A DNA stretch of 64,000 nt from Streptomyces sp. TLI_235 (lineage in GTDB: Bacteria > Actinomycetota > Actinomycetes > Streptomycetales > Streptomycetaceae): positions 4,402,001-4,466,000 of the forward strand of contig NSGV01000001.1 of the NCBI GenBank assembly GCA_002300355.1, written 5' to 3'. Shown in pieces: positions 15,741 through 23,526 of this stretch. Every line of letters starts with the position of its first letter. Within the stretch, counting starts at the first letter, position 1. The position numbers were made by a program, and so were the translations under genes. The notes under the pieces were generated by a model. That model was not told the origin of the DNA and ran no database searches. It saw nothing but the letters and a program-made list of their open reading frames with translations.

Positions 15741-15850
15741 CGCCGACGGGCCCCGCGCGGTTCTCCGGCGGGGCCGCGGGGCCGCCCCGGAGGTGACCGC
15801 CGCCACAGCGGTGAAATGCCCCGAATAAGCGGATCATAAGTGTAGAAACA

Positions 15851-15899
15851 GCAGGTCAGATGGGGTCCGGCCCGTAACGTCGGACCCCCTCAAACCTGC
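15851..15899 (+). promoter_or_regulatory. Two-tier hairpin upstream of the cytochrome c maturation operon
   Basis: GGGGTCCG (15862-15869) pairs with CGGACCCC (15881-15888), and flanking GCAGGT (15851-15856) pairs with ACCTGC (15894-15899). It ends 26 bases before the first gene of the operon and 111 bases after the phosphatase stop. It could be a leader attenuator or a late terminator of the hemL transcript. Confidence 0.4.
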
Positions 15900-15925
15900 C
15901 CCAAGTCCCATGCGAAACTTTTCAC

Positions 15926-16522
15926 ATGTCTGGGACGACCCGCCGCCGCACCCGCCTGGCCGCCACGCTCGGTGCCGCCGCCGCGCTCGCACTGACCGCC
16001 TGCAGCTCCGGCTCGTCCGGCAGCGAGGGCCAGGCCGGCTTCGTCACCGGCGCCGCCGGCATCGCCACCGCCGCCCCCGCCGCGCGGACGGCCGCGCCCG
16101 CGATCTCCGGCAAGACCCTCGACGGCAAGCCGACGGCGCTCGCCGACTTCAAGGGCAAGGTCGTCGTCCTCAACATCTGGGGCTCCTGGTGCGGCCCGTG
16201 CCGCGCCGAGGGCAAGAACCTCCAGGAGGTCTCCCAGAAGTACCAGGACAAGGGCGTCCAGTTCCTCGGCATCAACACCAGGGACGTCGACCCCGCCAAC
16301 GCCGTCCGCTTCGAGCAGCAGACCGGCATCACCTACCCGAGCCTGTACGACCCGGACGGCACCGAGATCCTGCGCTTCCCCAAGGGCAGCCTCAACCCGC
16401 AGTCCATCCCGACCACCATCGTGGTCGACCGCGAGGGCCGGCTCGCCGCCCGCGCGATGCGCGCACTCTCCACCGAGGACCTCGAGAAGATGATCACGCC
16501 GGTCCTCGCGGAGCAGCAGTGA
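15926..16522 (+). CDS. ResA/TlpA-like thiol-disulfide lipoprotein
   Basis: The 198-residue product is an extracytoplasmic thioredoxin-fold lipoprotein. A Tat/Sec-type N-terminus with TRRRTR is followed by the lipobox LTAC (Cys26). A thioredoxin active site WGSWCGPC gives Cys89 and Cys92, and the cis-proline is in SIPTTIVVD. It is expected to reduce apocytochrome c haem-site cysteines on the outer face of the membrane, taking electrons from CcdA, encoded directly downstream with an overlapping start. An out-of-frame ATG at 15910 is not the start. Confidence 0.92.
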   Translation: MSGTTRRRTRLAATLGAAAALALTACSSGSSGSEGQAGFVTGAAGIATAAPAARTAAPAISGKTLDGKPTALADFKGKVVVLNIWGSWCGPCRAEGKNLQEVSQKYQDKGVQFLGINTRDVDPANAVRFEQQTGITYPSLYDPDGTEILRFPKGSLNPQSIPTTIVVDREGRLAARAMRALSTEDLEKMITPVLAEQQ

Positions 16523-17289
16523 GCACGCTGGCGGCCTTCGGCACCAACGAGACGGTCTTCAGCGGGGCACTCGTCCTCGCCCTGCCGATCGCCCTCGCCG
16601 CCGGGCTGCTCTCCTTCTTCTCCCCGTGCGTGCTGCCGCTCGTCCCCGGCTACCTCAGCTACGTCACCGGCTTCTCCGCCGTCGACCTCGCCGACGCCAC
16701 GGGGGCGCGCCGCGGGCGCATGCTGCTCGGCGCGCTGCTGTTCGTCCTCGGCTTCACCGCGGTCTTCGTCTCCACCGGCGCGCTCTTCGGCTTCTTCGGC
16801 AACACCCTCCAGCAGTACCAGCGCACCATCAACATCGTGCTCGGCGCGCTCACCGTCCTGATGGGCCTCGCCTTCATGGGGCTGCTGCCCGGCTTCACCA
16901 ACCGCGAGGTCCGCACCCACCGCCGCCCCGCGATCGGCCTGGCCGGGGCCCCGCTGCTGGGCCTGGTCTTCGGCGTGGGCTGGACACCGTGCATCGGCCC
17001 GACCCTCTCCTCCATCCTCAACCTCTCGGCCGCCCAGGCCAGCGCCGGGCGCGGCGCGCTGCTGATGACGGTGTACTGCGCCGGACTCGGCGTACCGTTC
17101 ATCCTTGCCGCGCTCGCCTTCCGCAAGGCGCTCGGCGCGTTCGGCTGGGTCAAGCAGCACTACCAGTGGGTGATGCGGATCGGCGGCGGCATGCTCGTCG
17201 TGGTCGGCCTGCTCCTGATCACCGGCGTGTGGGACGTCCTGATCGACCACATGCGGCAACTCAGCGGCGACACCACGATCGGAATCTGA
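16519..17289 (+). CDS. ccdA: Cytochrome c biogenesis thiol transporter CcdA
   Basis: The 256-residue membrane protein has six hydrophobic helices and the paired redox cysteines of the family: SFFSPCVLPLVPGYLSY (Cys37) in the first helix and VGWTPCIGPTLS (Cys158) in the fourth. It carries reducing equivalents from cytoplasmic thioredoxin across the membrane to the ResA-like protein. The GTG start overlaps the end of the preceding gene, and the following resB starts two bases after the stop, so the four genes form a tight operon. Confidence 0.94.
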   Translation: MSTLAAFGTNETVFSGALVLALPIALAAGLLSFFSPCVLPLVPGYLSYVTGFSAVDLADATGARRGRMLLGALLFVLGFTAVFVSTGALFGFFGNTLQQYQRTINIVLGALTVLMGLAFMGLLPGFTNREVRTHRRPAIGLAGAPLLGLVFGVGWTPCIGPTLSSILNLSAAQASAGRGALLMTVYCAGLGVPFILAALAFRKALGAFGWVKQHYQWVMRIGGGMLVVVGLLLITGVWDVLIDHMRQLSGDTTIGI

Positions 17290-17291
17290 CC

Positions 17292-19031
17292 GTGAGCGAC
17301 ACCAGGACCGTGACCACCGACGGCGGCGAGCCCGACGTCGAGCGGCTCAGCACCGCCCCCGAGGAGGCGGAGGCCCCGGTCGGCATCGGCGTCCTCGGCT
17401 GGTTCCGCTGGACGTGGCGCCAGCTGACCTCGATGCGGGTCGCGCTGATCCTGCTCTTCCTGCTCTCGCTGGCGGCGATCCCCGGCTCGCTGATCCCGCA
17501 GAACAGCCAGAACGCCTTCAAGGTTCAGACCTGGAAGGCCGCCCACCGGGGCGTCACCCCGCTCTACGAGAAGCTCCAGCTGTTCGACGTCTACAGCTCG
17601 GTCTGGTTCTCGGCGATCTACATCCTGCTGTTCGTCTCACTGGCCGGCTGCATCGTCCCGCGCACCTGGCAGTTCGTCGGCGTGCTGCGCGCCCAGCCGC
17701 CGGCCGCCCCGCGCAACCTGACCCGGATGCCGGTCTACGCGGCCTGGCGCACCTCGGCCGACCCGGAGGCGGTCAACGCCGCCGCCCACCGGCTGCTGCG
17801 CCGGCGCCGCTTCCGGGCGAACCTCTCCGGCGGCGCGGTCGCCGCGGAGAAGGGCTACCTGCGCGAGGTCGGCAACCTGCTCTTCCACTTCTCGCTCTTC
17901 GCCCTGCTGGCGGGCTTCGCCTGGGCCAGCCTGGGCAGCGGCCAGGGCGGCAAGCTGATGATCGAGGGCCAGGGCTTCGCCAACACCACCACCCAGTACG
18001 ACGACTTCACCGGCTCCGCCTTCTACACCGTCGACGACCTGGACGCCTTCGGCTTCAAGCTGGACGGTTTCACCGCCCGGTACCAGACCTCCGGCGAGCA
18101 GATCGGCAGCGCCCGCCAGTTCACCGGGCACATCCGCTACTGGACGGGCACCGACTCCGAGAAGCTGACCAAGGGCGACATCGAGGTCAACCACCCGCTG
18201 GAGATCGGCAGCTCCAAGGTCTTCCTGATCGGCCACGGCTACGCCCCGGTGGTCACCGTGCGGAACGCCAAGGGCGAGGTCGTCTACACCGGCCCGACGC
18301 CGTTCCTGCCGCAGGACAGCAACCTCACCTCCACCGGTGTGATCAAGGTCAGCGACTACGGCGCCAAGGACGGCAAGGACGTCGACCTCGGCTTCAACGG
18401 CTACTTCCTGCCGACCGCGCCGGTGAACTTCGACAAGACCGGCCCGATCTCGCTCTTCCCGGACGCCGCCGAGCCGATGCTGGTGCTCACCGCCTTCGCG
18501 GGCGACCTGGGCACCGACTCCGGCCTGCCGCAGAACGTCTACCAGCTCGACACCACCCACATGTCCCAGCTGAAGCAGGACGGCGACATCGCCCGCGTCC
18601 GGCTCAAGCCGGGCCAGGGCTGGGAGCTGCCGGACGGCTACGGCACCGTCACCTTCGACGGCTACAAGCAGTGGGCCAGCTTCAACGTCTCCCACCGCCC
18701 CGGCAACGCGGTCGCGCTGGCCGGCGCGATCTGCGCCATCCTCGGCCTGATCGGCTCGCTGTTCGTGCAGCGCCGCCGGATCTGGGTCCGCGCCACCACC
18801 TCCCCGGACGGCACCACCCTGGTCGAGCTGGCGGGCCTCGCCCGCAGCGAGTCCGCCAGGACGGCCGAGGAACTGGCCGAGTTCGCCGTCGAGCTCCAGG
18901 ACGACGCCCCGGCCCTCGACGAACCGGACACCCCGTCCGACGAGCCCGACCCCGAGGCCGATCCCGCCGGCATCCCGGCACCGGCAACCCCCGCACCGGC
19001 AACCCCCGCAGACCCGGACTCCAAGGAGTAG
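17292..19031 (+). CDS. resB: Cytochrome c biogenesis protein ResB
   Basis: ResB (Ccs1) forms the haem export and ligation complex with CcsB in system II. The 579-residue protein has three N-terminal transmembrane segments (around residues 50-70, 100-120 and 195-215) and a long extracytoplasmic domain. A last transmembrane helix follows near 475-495 (AVALAGAICAILGLIGSLF), then a cytoplasmic tail. The IPGSLIPQN segment after helix 1 is characteristic. The final 60 residues are rich in Asp, Glu, Pro and Ala with a PATPA repeat and are probably disordered. The GTG start follows ccdA by two bases. Confidence 0.93.
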   Translation: MSDTRTVTTDGGEPDVERLSTAPEEAEAPVGIGVLGWFRWTWRQLTSMRVALILLFLLSLAAIPGSLIPQNSQNAFKVQTWKAAHRGVTPLYEKLQLFDVYSSVWFSAIYILLFVSLAGCIVPRTWQFVGVLRAQPPAAPRNLTRMPVYAAWRTSADPEAVNAAAHRLLRRRRFRANLSGGAVAAEKGYLREVGNLLFHFSLFALLAGFAWASLGSGQGGKLMIEGQGFANTTTQYDDFTGSAFYTVDDLDAFGFKLDGFTARYQTSGEQIGSARQFTGHIRYWTGTDSEKLTKGDIEVNHPLEIGSSKVFLIGHGYAPVVTVRNAKGEVVYTGPTPFLPQDSNLTSTGVIKVSDYGAKDGKDVDLGFNGYFLPTAPVNFDKTGPISLFPDAAEPMLVLTAFAGDLGTDSGLPQNVYQLDTTHMSQLKQDGDIARVRLKPGQGWELPDGYGTVTFDGYKQWASFNVSHRPGNAVALAGAICAILGLIGSLFVQRRRIWVRATTSPDGTTLVELAGLARSESARTAEELAEFAVELQDDAPALDEPDTPSDEPDPEADPAGIPAPATPAPATPADPDSKE

Positions 19032-19034
19032 ACG

Positions 19035-20168
19035 GTGAATCTCGCCTCGGTCGACCCTCACCTGGCCGACCTCTCCAACAAGCTGATCTACTCGGCGATG
19101 GCCGTGTACACCCTGGCGATGTTCGCCCACCTCTTCGAGTGGACGTTCGGCAGCAAGGGTGCGATCGCCGTCCGCTCCGCCGAGCAGTCCGGCGGCCTGG
19201 CCGAGACCCTGGCCGCCGCGGAGGAGTCCAAGGCCACCCGCAAGGTCACCGTCACGGTGGCCACCGCGGACGGCGGCACCACCACGCTCACCCGCACCGC
19301 CCTCGCCGACGCCGGCGCCACCGTGGTCACCAGCGGCCGCGGCGACGGCGACGCCGTCGACGGCCCCGGTGCCGCCGGCGGCAGCGAGAAGGGCGACCTC
19401 GCGGGCCGGATCGCCGTCTCGCTGACCGTGCTCGGCGTCCTGCTGCACGCCGGCGGCGTGTTCACCCGCGGCCTGTCGGTGATGCGCTGGCCGTGGGGCA
19501 ACATGTACGAGTTCTCCTGCGCCTTCGGCCTCACCATGATGCTCGCCTACCTGGGCCTGCTGGTGGCCGGCAAGAAGGTCCGCTGGCTGGGCCTGCCGGT
19601 GGTGCTGGCCGTCCTGCTGACCCTGGGCGTGGCCGTCTCGGTGCTCTACACCGACTCCGAGCAGCTCGTCCCCGCGCTGCACTCGTACTGGCTGGGCATC
19701 CACGTCTCCACCGCGATCATTTGCGGCGGCGCGCTGTACGCGGCCTTCGTGGCCACCGTCCTCTACCTGGGCAAGGACTCCTACGAGCGGCGGGTCGAGG
19801 CCGGCCTGCCGGGCGGTCCGCTGCGCATCCCGGTCTCGGTCTGGGAGCGGCTGCCCGCGGCGTCGACCCTCGACAAGCTCTCGTACCGGATCAACGCCCT
19901 GGTCTTCCCGCTCTGGACGTTCACCATCATCGCCGGCGCGATCTGGGCCGAGGCGGCCTGGGGCAAGTACTGGGAGTGGGACCCGAAGGAGACCTGGTCC
20001 TTCATCACCTGGGTCGCCTACGCCGCGTACCTGCACGCCCGGGCGACCGCCGGCTGGCGGGGCCGAAAGGCGGCCTATCTGGCCCTGTTGGCCTTCGCCT
20101 GCTGGCTGTTCAACTACTACGGCGTCAACATCTTCGTCACCGGCAAGCACTCCTACGCCGGCGTCTGA
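19035..20168 (+). CDS. ccsB: Cytochrome c synthase subunit CcsB (CcsA/ResC family)
   Basis: The 377-residue polytopic membrane protein contains the haem-handling tryptophan-rich WWD-type signature: WGKYWEWDPKETWSF near residue 311, preceded by an aromatic helix and followed by conserved histidine helices (LHARATAGW, GKHSYAGV). It has about eight transmembrane segments. Between helices 1 and 2 there is a hydrophilic Ala/Thr/Gly-rich insert of about 75 residues that is not part of the core fold. With ResB it attaches haem to apocytochromes outside the membrane. It starts three bases after the resB stop. Confidence 0.94.
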   Translation: MNLASVDPHLADLSNKLIYSAMAVYTLAMFAHLFEWTFGSKGAIAVRSAEQSGGLAETLAAAEESKATRKVTVTVATADGGTTTLTRTALADAGATVVTSGRGDGDAVDGPGAAGGSEKGDLAGRIAVSLTVLGVLLHAGGVFTRGLSVMRWPWGNMYEFSCAFGLTMMLAYLGLLVAGKKVRWLGLPVVLAVLLTLGVAVSVLYTDSEQLVPALHSYWLGIHVSTAIICGGALYAAFVATVLYLGKDSYERRVEAGLPGGPLRIPVSVWERLPAASTLDKLSYRINALVFPLWTFTIIAGAIWAEAAWGKYWEWDPKETWSFITWVAYAAYLHARATAGWRGRKAAYLALLAFACWLFNYYGVNIFVTGKHSYAGV

Positions 20169-20187
20169 GCCGTTGTCGGCCCGCGTA

Positions 20188-20220
20188 CGGGCGGCGGCCG
20201 GCCCCGGCCGGCGCCGCCCG
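20188..20220 (+). terminator. Hairpin after ccsB
   Basis: A G/C-only stem of about 13 bp with one bulge (20188-20201 with 20206-20220) starts 19 bases after the ccsB stop and probably ends the cytochrome c maturation operon. Confidence 0.65.
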
Positions 20221-20306
20221 AGCGGACCGTTCCACCGAAGAACCGTGAGGGATCGCCCGTCCGGTCGTTGACCAGGACGTCCAGTCAGCCGCGAGGAGGG
20301 GCCGCC

Positions 20307-20711
20307 ATGGAGAGCGACGAGGTCATGCTGACCGTCCGGATCACCGCTGCGGAGAGAGCACTGCTCCGGCGGCTGGCCCAGGGCCATCGCAGCGACGTGT
20401 CCGAGGTCGTCGCCGACGGGTTGCTGGACATCCTGCCCACCCTGCACTGCGCCCAGGACGCCTACCGGCTGGTGGCCGCCCTGCGGGCGCCCGCGCCGTG
20501 TGCGCAGACCGTCTGGCTGCCCACCGACCTCGCCGACCTGCTTGGTCCGGCGGCCGGCCGGATCGCCCAGACCACGGGCGTGAGCCTCGGCTCGTCCTGC
20601 GTCGTGCTCGGCGCCGCCGTCCGGCTCTGGCTGGGCCAGGACCCGCAGCTGCTCGCCGAGCACCTCTCCACCATGCACGAGGGCCGTCCGGCCGCCCTCG
20701 CGGCCGCGTAG
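20307..20711 (+). CDS. Hypothetical protein
   Basis: The 134-residue protein begins MESDEVMLTVRITAAERALL, after a strong GAGGAGG site. The first 45 residues resemble the sheet-plus-two-helix outline of ribbon-helix-helix proteins (VMLTVRITAAERALLRRLA, then SDVSEVVADGLL), which hints at DNA binding or an antitoxin-like fold, but I cannot confirm it. The rest is helical with AAAVRLWLGQDPQLL and has no transmembrane segment. It is a stand-alone gene behind the ccs operon, followed by a strong bidirectional terminator. Confidence 0.7.
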   Translation: MESDEVMLTVRITAAERALLRRLAQGHRSDVSEVVADGLLDILPTLHCAQDAYRLVAALRAPAPCAQTVWLPTDLADLLGPAAGRIAQTTGVSLGSSCVVLGAAVRLWLGQDPQLLAEHLSTMHEGRPAALAAA

Positions 20712-20727
20712 CGGCTCCCGTGACGCG

Positions 20728-20768
20728 CCTCGGGCCTCCTGCACGGTGACCGTGCGGGAGGCCCGAGG
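20728..20768. terminator. Bidirectional terminator before the carboxylase genes
   Basis: A 19-bp stem (20728-20746 with 20750-20768) with one G-T wobble and a three-base loop lies between the forward hypothetical gene and the reverse epsilon-subunit gene. Confidence 0.85.
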
Positions 20769-20777
20769 TTTCTGTCG

Positions 20778-20987
20778 TCAGGCGGCCTGCTGCCAGCTGA
20801 CCGGCGAGTAGTACGCCGGGCGGCGCTCCAGGCGCTGCCAGTTGGCGATCGGCTCGACCGCGGGCGCGGCCGCGATCTGCTGGGCGGCGGCCGCCCGGGC
20901 GAGCAGCACCGCGGTCAGGGCGGCCAGCTCCTCGTCGGTCAGCGAGCCGCGGACGATGCGGACAAGGGATTCGGCGGAAGCGCTCAT
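20778..20987 (-). CDS. Acyl-CoA carboxylase epsilon subunit
   Basis: This 69-residue protein matches the small actinobacterial acyl-CoA carboxylase epsilon family: VRIVRGSLTDEELAALTAVL near residues 9-28 and a tryptophan-containing C-terminal half ending in YYSPVSWQQAA. Epsilon subunits bind the beta carboxyltransferase and raise activity of the alpha-beta complex. It lies 58 bases downstream of the beta-subunit gene on the same strand, as expected for an operon. No alpha (biotin carboxylase/carrier) gene is present in the window, so that partner must be encoded elsewhere. Confidence 0.9.
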   Translation of the reverse strand: MSASAESLVRIVRGSLTDEELAALTAVLLARAAAAQQIAAAPAVEPIANWQRLERRPAYYSPVSWQQAA

Positions 20988-21045
20988 GGTCCTTGTTTCT
21001 CCCCCATGGTGAAGTCTGACGGGTTCCGAACGGCGTAAGAACCGG

Positions 21046-22647
21046 TTACATCGGAGGGTTGCCGTGCTTGCGGCTGGGCAGGTCGGCGTGCTTGGTGCGG
21101 AGCATGGCGAGCGAGGCGGCGAGCACCTGCCGGGTCTCGGCGGGGTCGATGACGTCGTCGACGAGGCCGCGCTCGGCCGCGTAGTACGGGTGCATCAGCT
21201 CGGTCTTGTATTCCTTGATCTTCTGGGCGCGCATCGCCTCGGGCTCCTCGGCGGCGGCGATGTCGCGGCGGAAGATGACGTTGGCGGCACCCTCGGCGCC
21301 CATCACGGCGATCTCGTTGGTGGGCCAGGCGAACGACAGGTCCGCGCCGATCGAGCGGGAGTCCATGACGATGTAGGCGCCGCCGTAGGCCTTGCGCAGG
21401 ATCAGCGAGATCCGCGGCACGGTCGCGTTGCAGTAGGCGTACAGCAGCTTCGCGCCGTGCCGGATGATGCCGCCGTGCTCCTGGTCGACACCGGGCAGGA
21501 AGCCCGGCACGTCGAGCAGGGTGACGATCGGGATGTTGAAGGCGTCGCACATCTGGACGAAGCGCGCGGCCTTCTCGGAGGCGTTGATGTCGAGCACGCC
21601 GGCCAGCGACTGCGGCTGGTTGGCGATCAGGCCGACCACGTGCCCGTCGATCCGGGCCAGCGCCACGATGACGTTGGTCGCCCAGCGCTCGTGGACCTCC
21701 AGGTACTCGCCGTGGTCGACGACCTCCTCGATGACCTTGCGCATGTCGTACGGGCGGTTGCCGTCGGCGGGCACCAGGTCGAGCAGGCTGTCGTTGCGGC
21801 GCTCCACCGGGTCGTCGGTGGAGCTCGTGGGCGGCATCTCCCGGTTGTTCTGCGGCAGCAGCGAGAGGAGGTAGCGGACCTCCTCGATGCAGGACTGCTC
21901 GTCGTCGTAGACGAAGTGCGAGACACCGGACACCGCGGAGTGGACGTCGGCGCCGCCGAGGCCGTTCTGGGTGATCTTCTCGCCGGTGACGGCCTGGACG
22001 ACGTCCGGGCCGGTGATGAACATCTGCGAGGTCTCGCGGACCATGAACACGAAGTCCGTCAGGGCGGGGGAGTAGGCCGCGCCGCCGGCGCACGGGCCGA
22101 GCATCACCGAGATCTGCGGGATGACGCCCGACGCCCTGGTGTTGCGCTGGAAGATGCCGCCGTAGCCGGCGAGGGCGGTGACGCCCTCCTGGATGCGGGC
22201 GCCGGCGCCGTCGTTCAGCGAGACCAGCGGGGCACCGGCCGCGATGGCCATGTCCATGATCTTGTGGATCTTCTGGGCGTGGGCCTCGCCCAGCGCGCCG
22301 CCGAAGATCCGGAAGTCGTGCGCGTAGACGAAGACCGTCCGGCCGTGCACGGTGCCCCAGCCGACCACCACACCGTCGGTGTGCGGCTTCTTGGTCTCCA
22401 GGCCGAAGCCGGTCGCCCGGTGCCGGCGCAGCGGCTCCACCTCGTGGAAGGAGCCCTCGTCCAGCAGCAGGTCGATCCGCTCACGGGCGGTCAGCTTGCC
22501 CTTCGCGTGCTGCGCCTCGGTGGCCTTCTCGCTCGGACCCCGCCGGACCTGCTCCCGGAGCTCGTGCAGCTCGGCCACCCGCCCGCGCGCGTCGGCCGGG
22601 ATCGCGGGGATCTCTCCGCCGACCGGCGCATCGTGCAGAACCGTCAT
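21046..22647 (-). CDS. Acyl-CoA carboxylase beta subunit (carboxyltransferase, AccB/PccB type)
   Basis: The 533-residue cytoplasmic protein transfers carboxyl from biotin to acetyl- or propionyl-CoA, giving malonyl- or methylmalonyl-CoA for fatty-acid and polyketide synthesis. It has the tandem crotonase-fold halves of the family: oxyanion-hole glycines in NDGAGARIQEGV and MLGPCAGGAAYSPA in the N half, and LDVPGFLPGVDQEHGG and RKAYGGAYIVM in the C half. Aspartate follows the second YGGAYIVM block (MDSRS), as in propionyl-type enzymes, but exact specificity is not safe to call. I chose ATG 22647; ATG 22662 adds five residues. Confidence 0.93.
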   Translation of the reverse strand: MTVLHDAPVGGEIPAIPADARGRVAELHELREQVRRGPSEKATEAQHAKGKLTARERIDLLLDEGSFHEVEPLRRHRATGFGLETKKPHTDGVVVGWGTVHGRTVFVYAHDFRIFGGALGEAHAQKIHKIMDMAIAAGAPLVSLNDGAGARIQEGVTALAGYGGIFQRNTRASGVIPQISVMLGPCAGGAAYSPALTDFVFMVRETSQMFITGPDVVQAVTGEKITQNGLGGADVHSAVSGVSHFVYDDEQSCIEEVRYLLSLLPQNNREMPPTSSTDDPVERRNDSLLDLVPADGNRPYDMRKVIEEVVDHGEYLEVHERWATNVIVALARIDGHVVGLIANQPQSLAGVLDINASEKAARFVQMCDAFNIPIVTLLDVPGFLPGVDQEHGGIIRHGAKLLYAYCNATVPRISLILRKAYGGAYIVMDSRSIGADLSFAWPTNEIAVMGAEGAANVIFRRDIAAAEEPEAMRAQKIKEYKTELMHPYYAAERGLVDDVIDPAETRQVLAASLAMLRTKHADLPSRKHGNPPM

Positions 22648-23034
22648 CTCGAACCACTCCAAGTGTGAGGGAACTGTCCCGGCAGGCGGCCTGCGTACGC
22701 GGCTGCTGCTCCGGCGAACACTTCTTCACCTACGACACTACGAGGGAGGGCCGCCGCCTCTCGGCGTCGATTCCGTACAAGGTCGGGCCCCAGAAGCTGT
22801 TCAGGGCTCACAGTCGGCGACACCCGGCGCACCCTCCGCGGGTGCACCGCCGCGGTATCCGCAGCGGTCGTCACAGGGGGTGGTCGACCCGTCGATCGTC
22901 CAGGTCAGGACAGGTGCCGACACCCGCCGGAGACGGCTCACCCCCGGTCCGCGGGACGGGCCGGGGGTGTGCGGTTCCTGAGGGCGCGCGGCCGCGGGAA
23001 GGCATCAGGATGGTAGGGAAGCGCCAAATTCGGC
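22648..23034. other. Intergenic region upstream of the carboxylase operon
   Basis: About 390 bp lie upstream of the carboxylase beta gene and downstream of the small membrane-protein gene, both reverse strand. It contains a hairpin at 22939-22969 and a moderately A/T-richer stretch around 22720-22810 where the carboxylase promoter probably lies. Short open frames here have no ribosome site or recognisable sequence. Confidence 0.5.
22939..22969 (-). terminator. Hairpin downstream of the small membrane-protein gene
   Basis: A 9-bp repeat (22939-22947 with 22961-22969) with extra pairing in the loop lies 66 bases beyond the stop at 23035. Confidence 0.5.
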
Positions 23035-23448
23035 TCAGCCGCGCGGATCGTCCTCCGGCTCGTCCTTTCGGCGCAGTTCCTCCTCGCGTCGGCGCAGGTC
23101 GGACTCCCACCGCTTGAGCATGTCCTCGTGCCGCTCGTTGTCCTTCTTCAGCGAGGCCAGGAACTCCGGGTTGTCGTCCGGCGCGACGAAGCGCTCGCCC
23201 GGCCGCTCGTACTCGGGGAAGCCCGCCGTCGGCCCGGCCGGCCAGGGGACGGCCCGGCCCCGGGAGCGCGCGCGGTTGCGCCCGGCCGCCAGCCAGGCGA
23301 TCGACCCGACCAGCGGGAAGAGCAGCACGATGATCACCCAGGCCACCTTGGGGAGGTAGCGGACGTCCTCCTCGGACGTGGTCAGGCAGTCGATGAACGC
23401 CCACACCCACAGCGCGAGCAGAACCAGTGGCGGCAGAATCCTCAGCAC
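23035..23448 (-). CDS. Small membrane protein, PLD nuclease N-terminal (PLDc_N) family
   Basis: The 137-residue protein has two transmembrane helices (about residues 3-22 and 34-54) separated by the short loop CLTTSEEDVRYLPKVAW. This is the layout of the PLDc_N membrane module: a Trp/Asp-containing first helix, then PKVAWVIIVLLFPLVGSIAW. The C-terminal 80 residues are cytoplasmic, charged and probably coiled-coil (KKDNERHEDMLKRW, RRREEELRRKDE). There is no phospholipase catalytic domain. The GTG start has GGGGGAG about nine bases upstream. It is divergent from mqnL with only 78 bp between. Confidence 0.85.
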   Translation of the reverse strand: MLRILPPLVLLALWVWAFIDCLTTSEEDVRYLPKVAWVIIVLLFPLVGSIAWLAAGRNRARSRGRAVPWPAGPTAGFPEYERPGERFVAPDDNPEFLASLKKDNERHEDMLKRWESDLRRREEELRRKDEPEDDPRG

Positions 23449-23526
23449 GGCGTCGATCTCCCCCGGAACGGCGAACAGGGCCCCTCTTGGCGGGGCCAGG
23501 TTAACCGGTGTCGGATACTGACAGGC

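Noticed and set aside
17637..20744. 1035-codon reverse open frame opposite resB, ccsB and the following gene
   Set aside because: Low-complexity antisense translation across three clear forward genes; no ribosome site or recognisable motif.
22644..22874. 76-codon reverse open frame upstream of the carboxylase beta gene
   Set aside because: No ribosome site, no recognisable sequence and it occupies the only space available for the carboxylase promoter.
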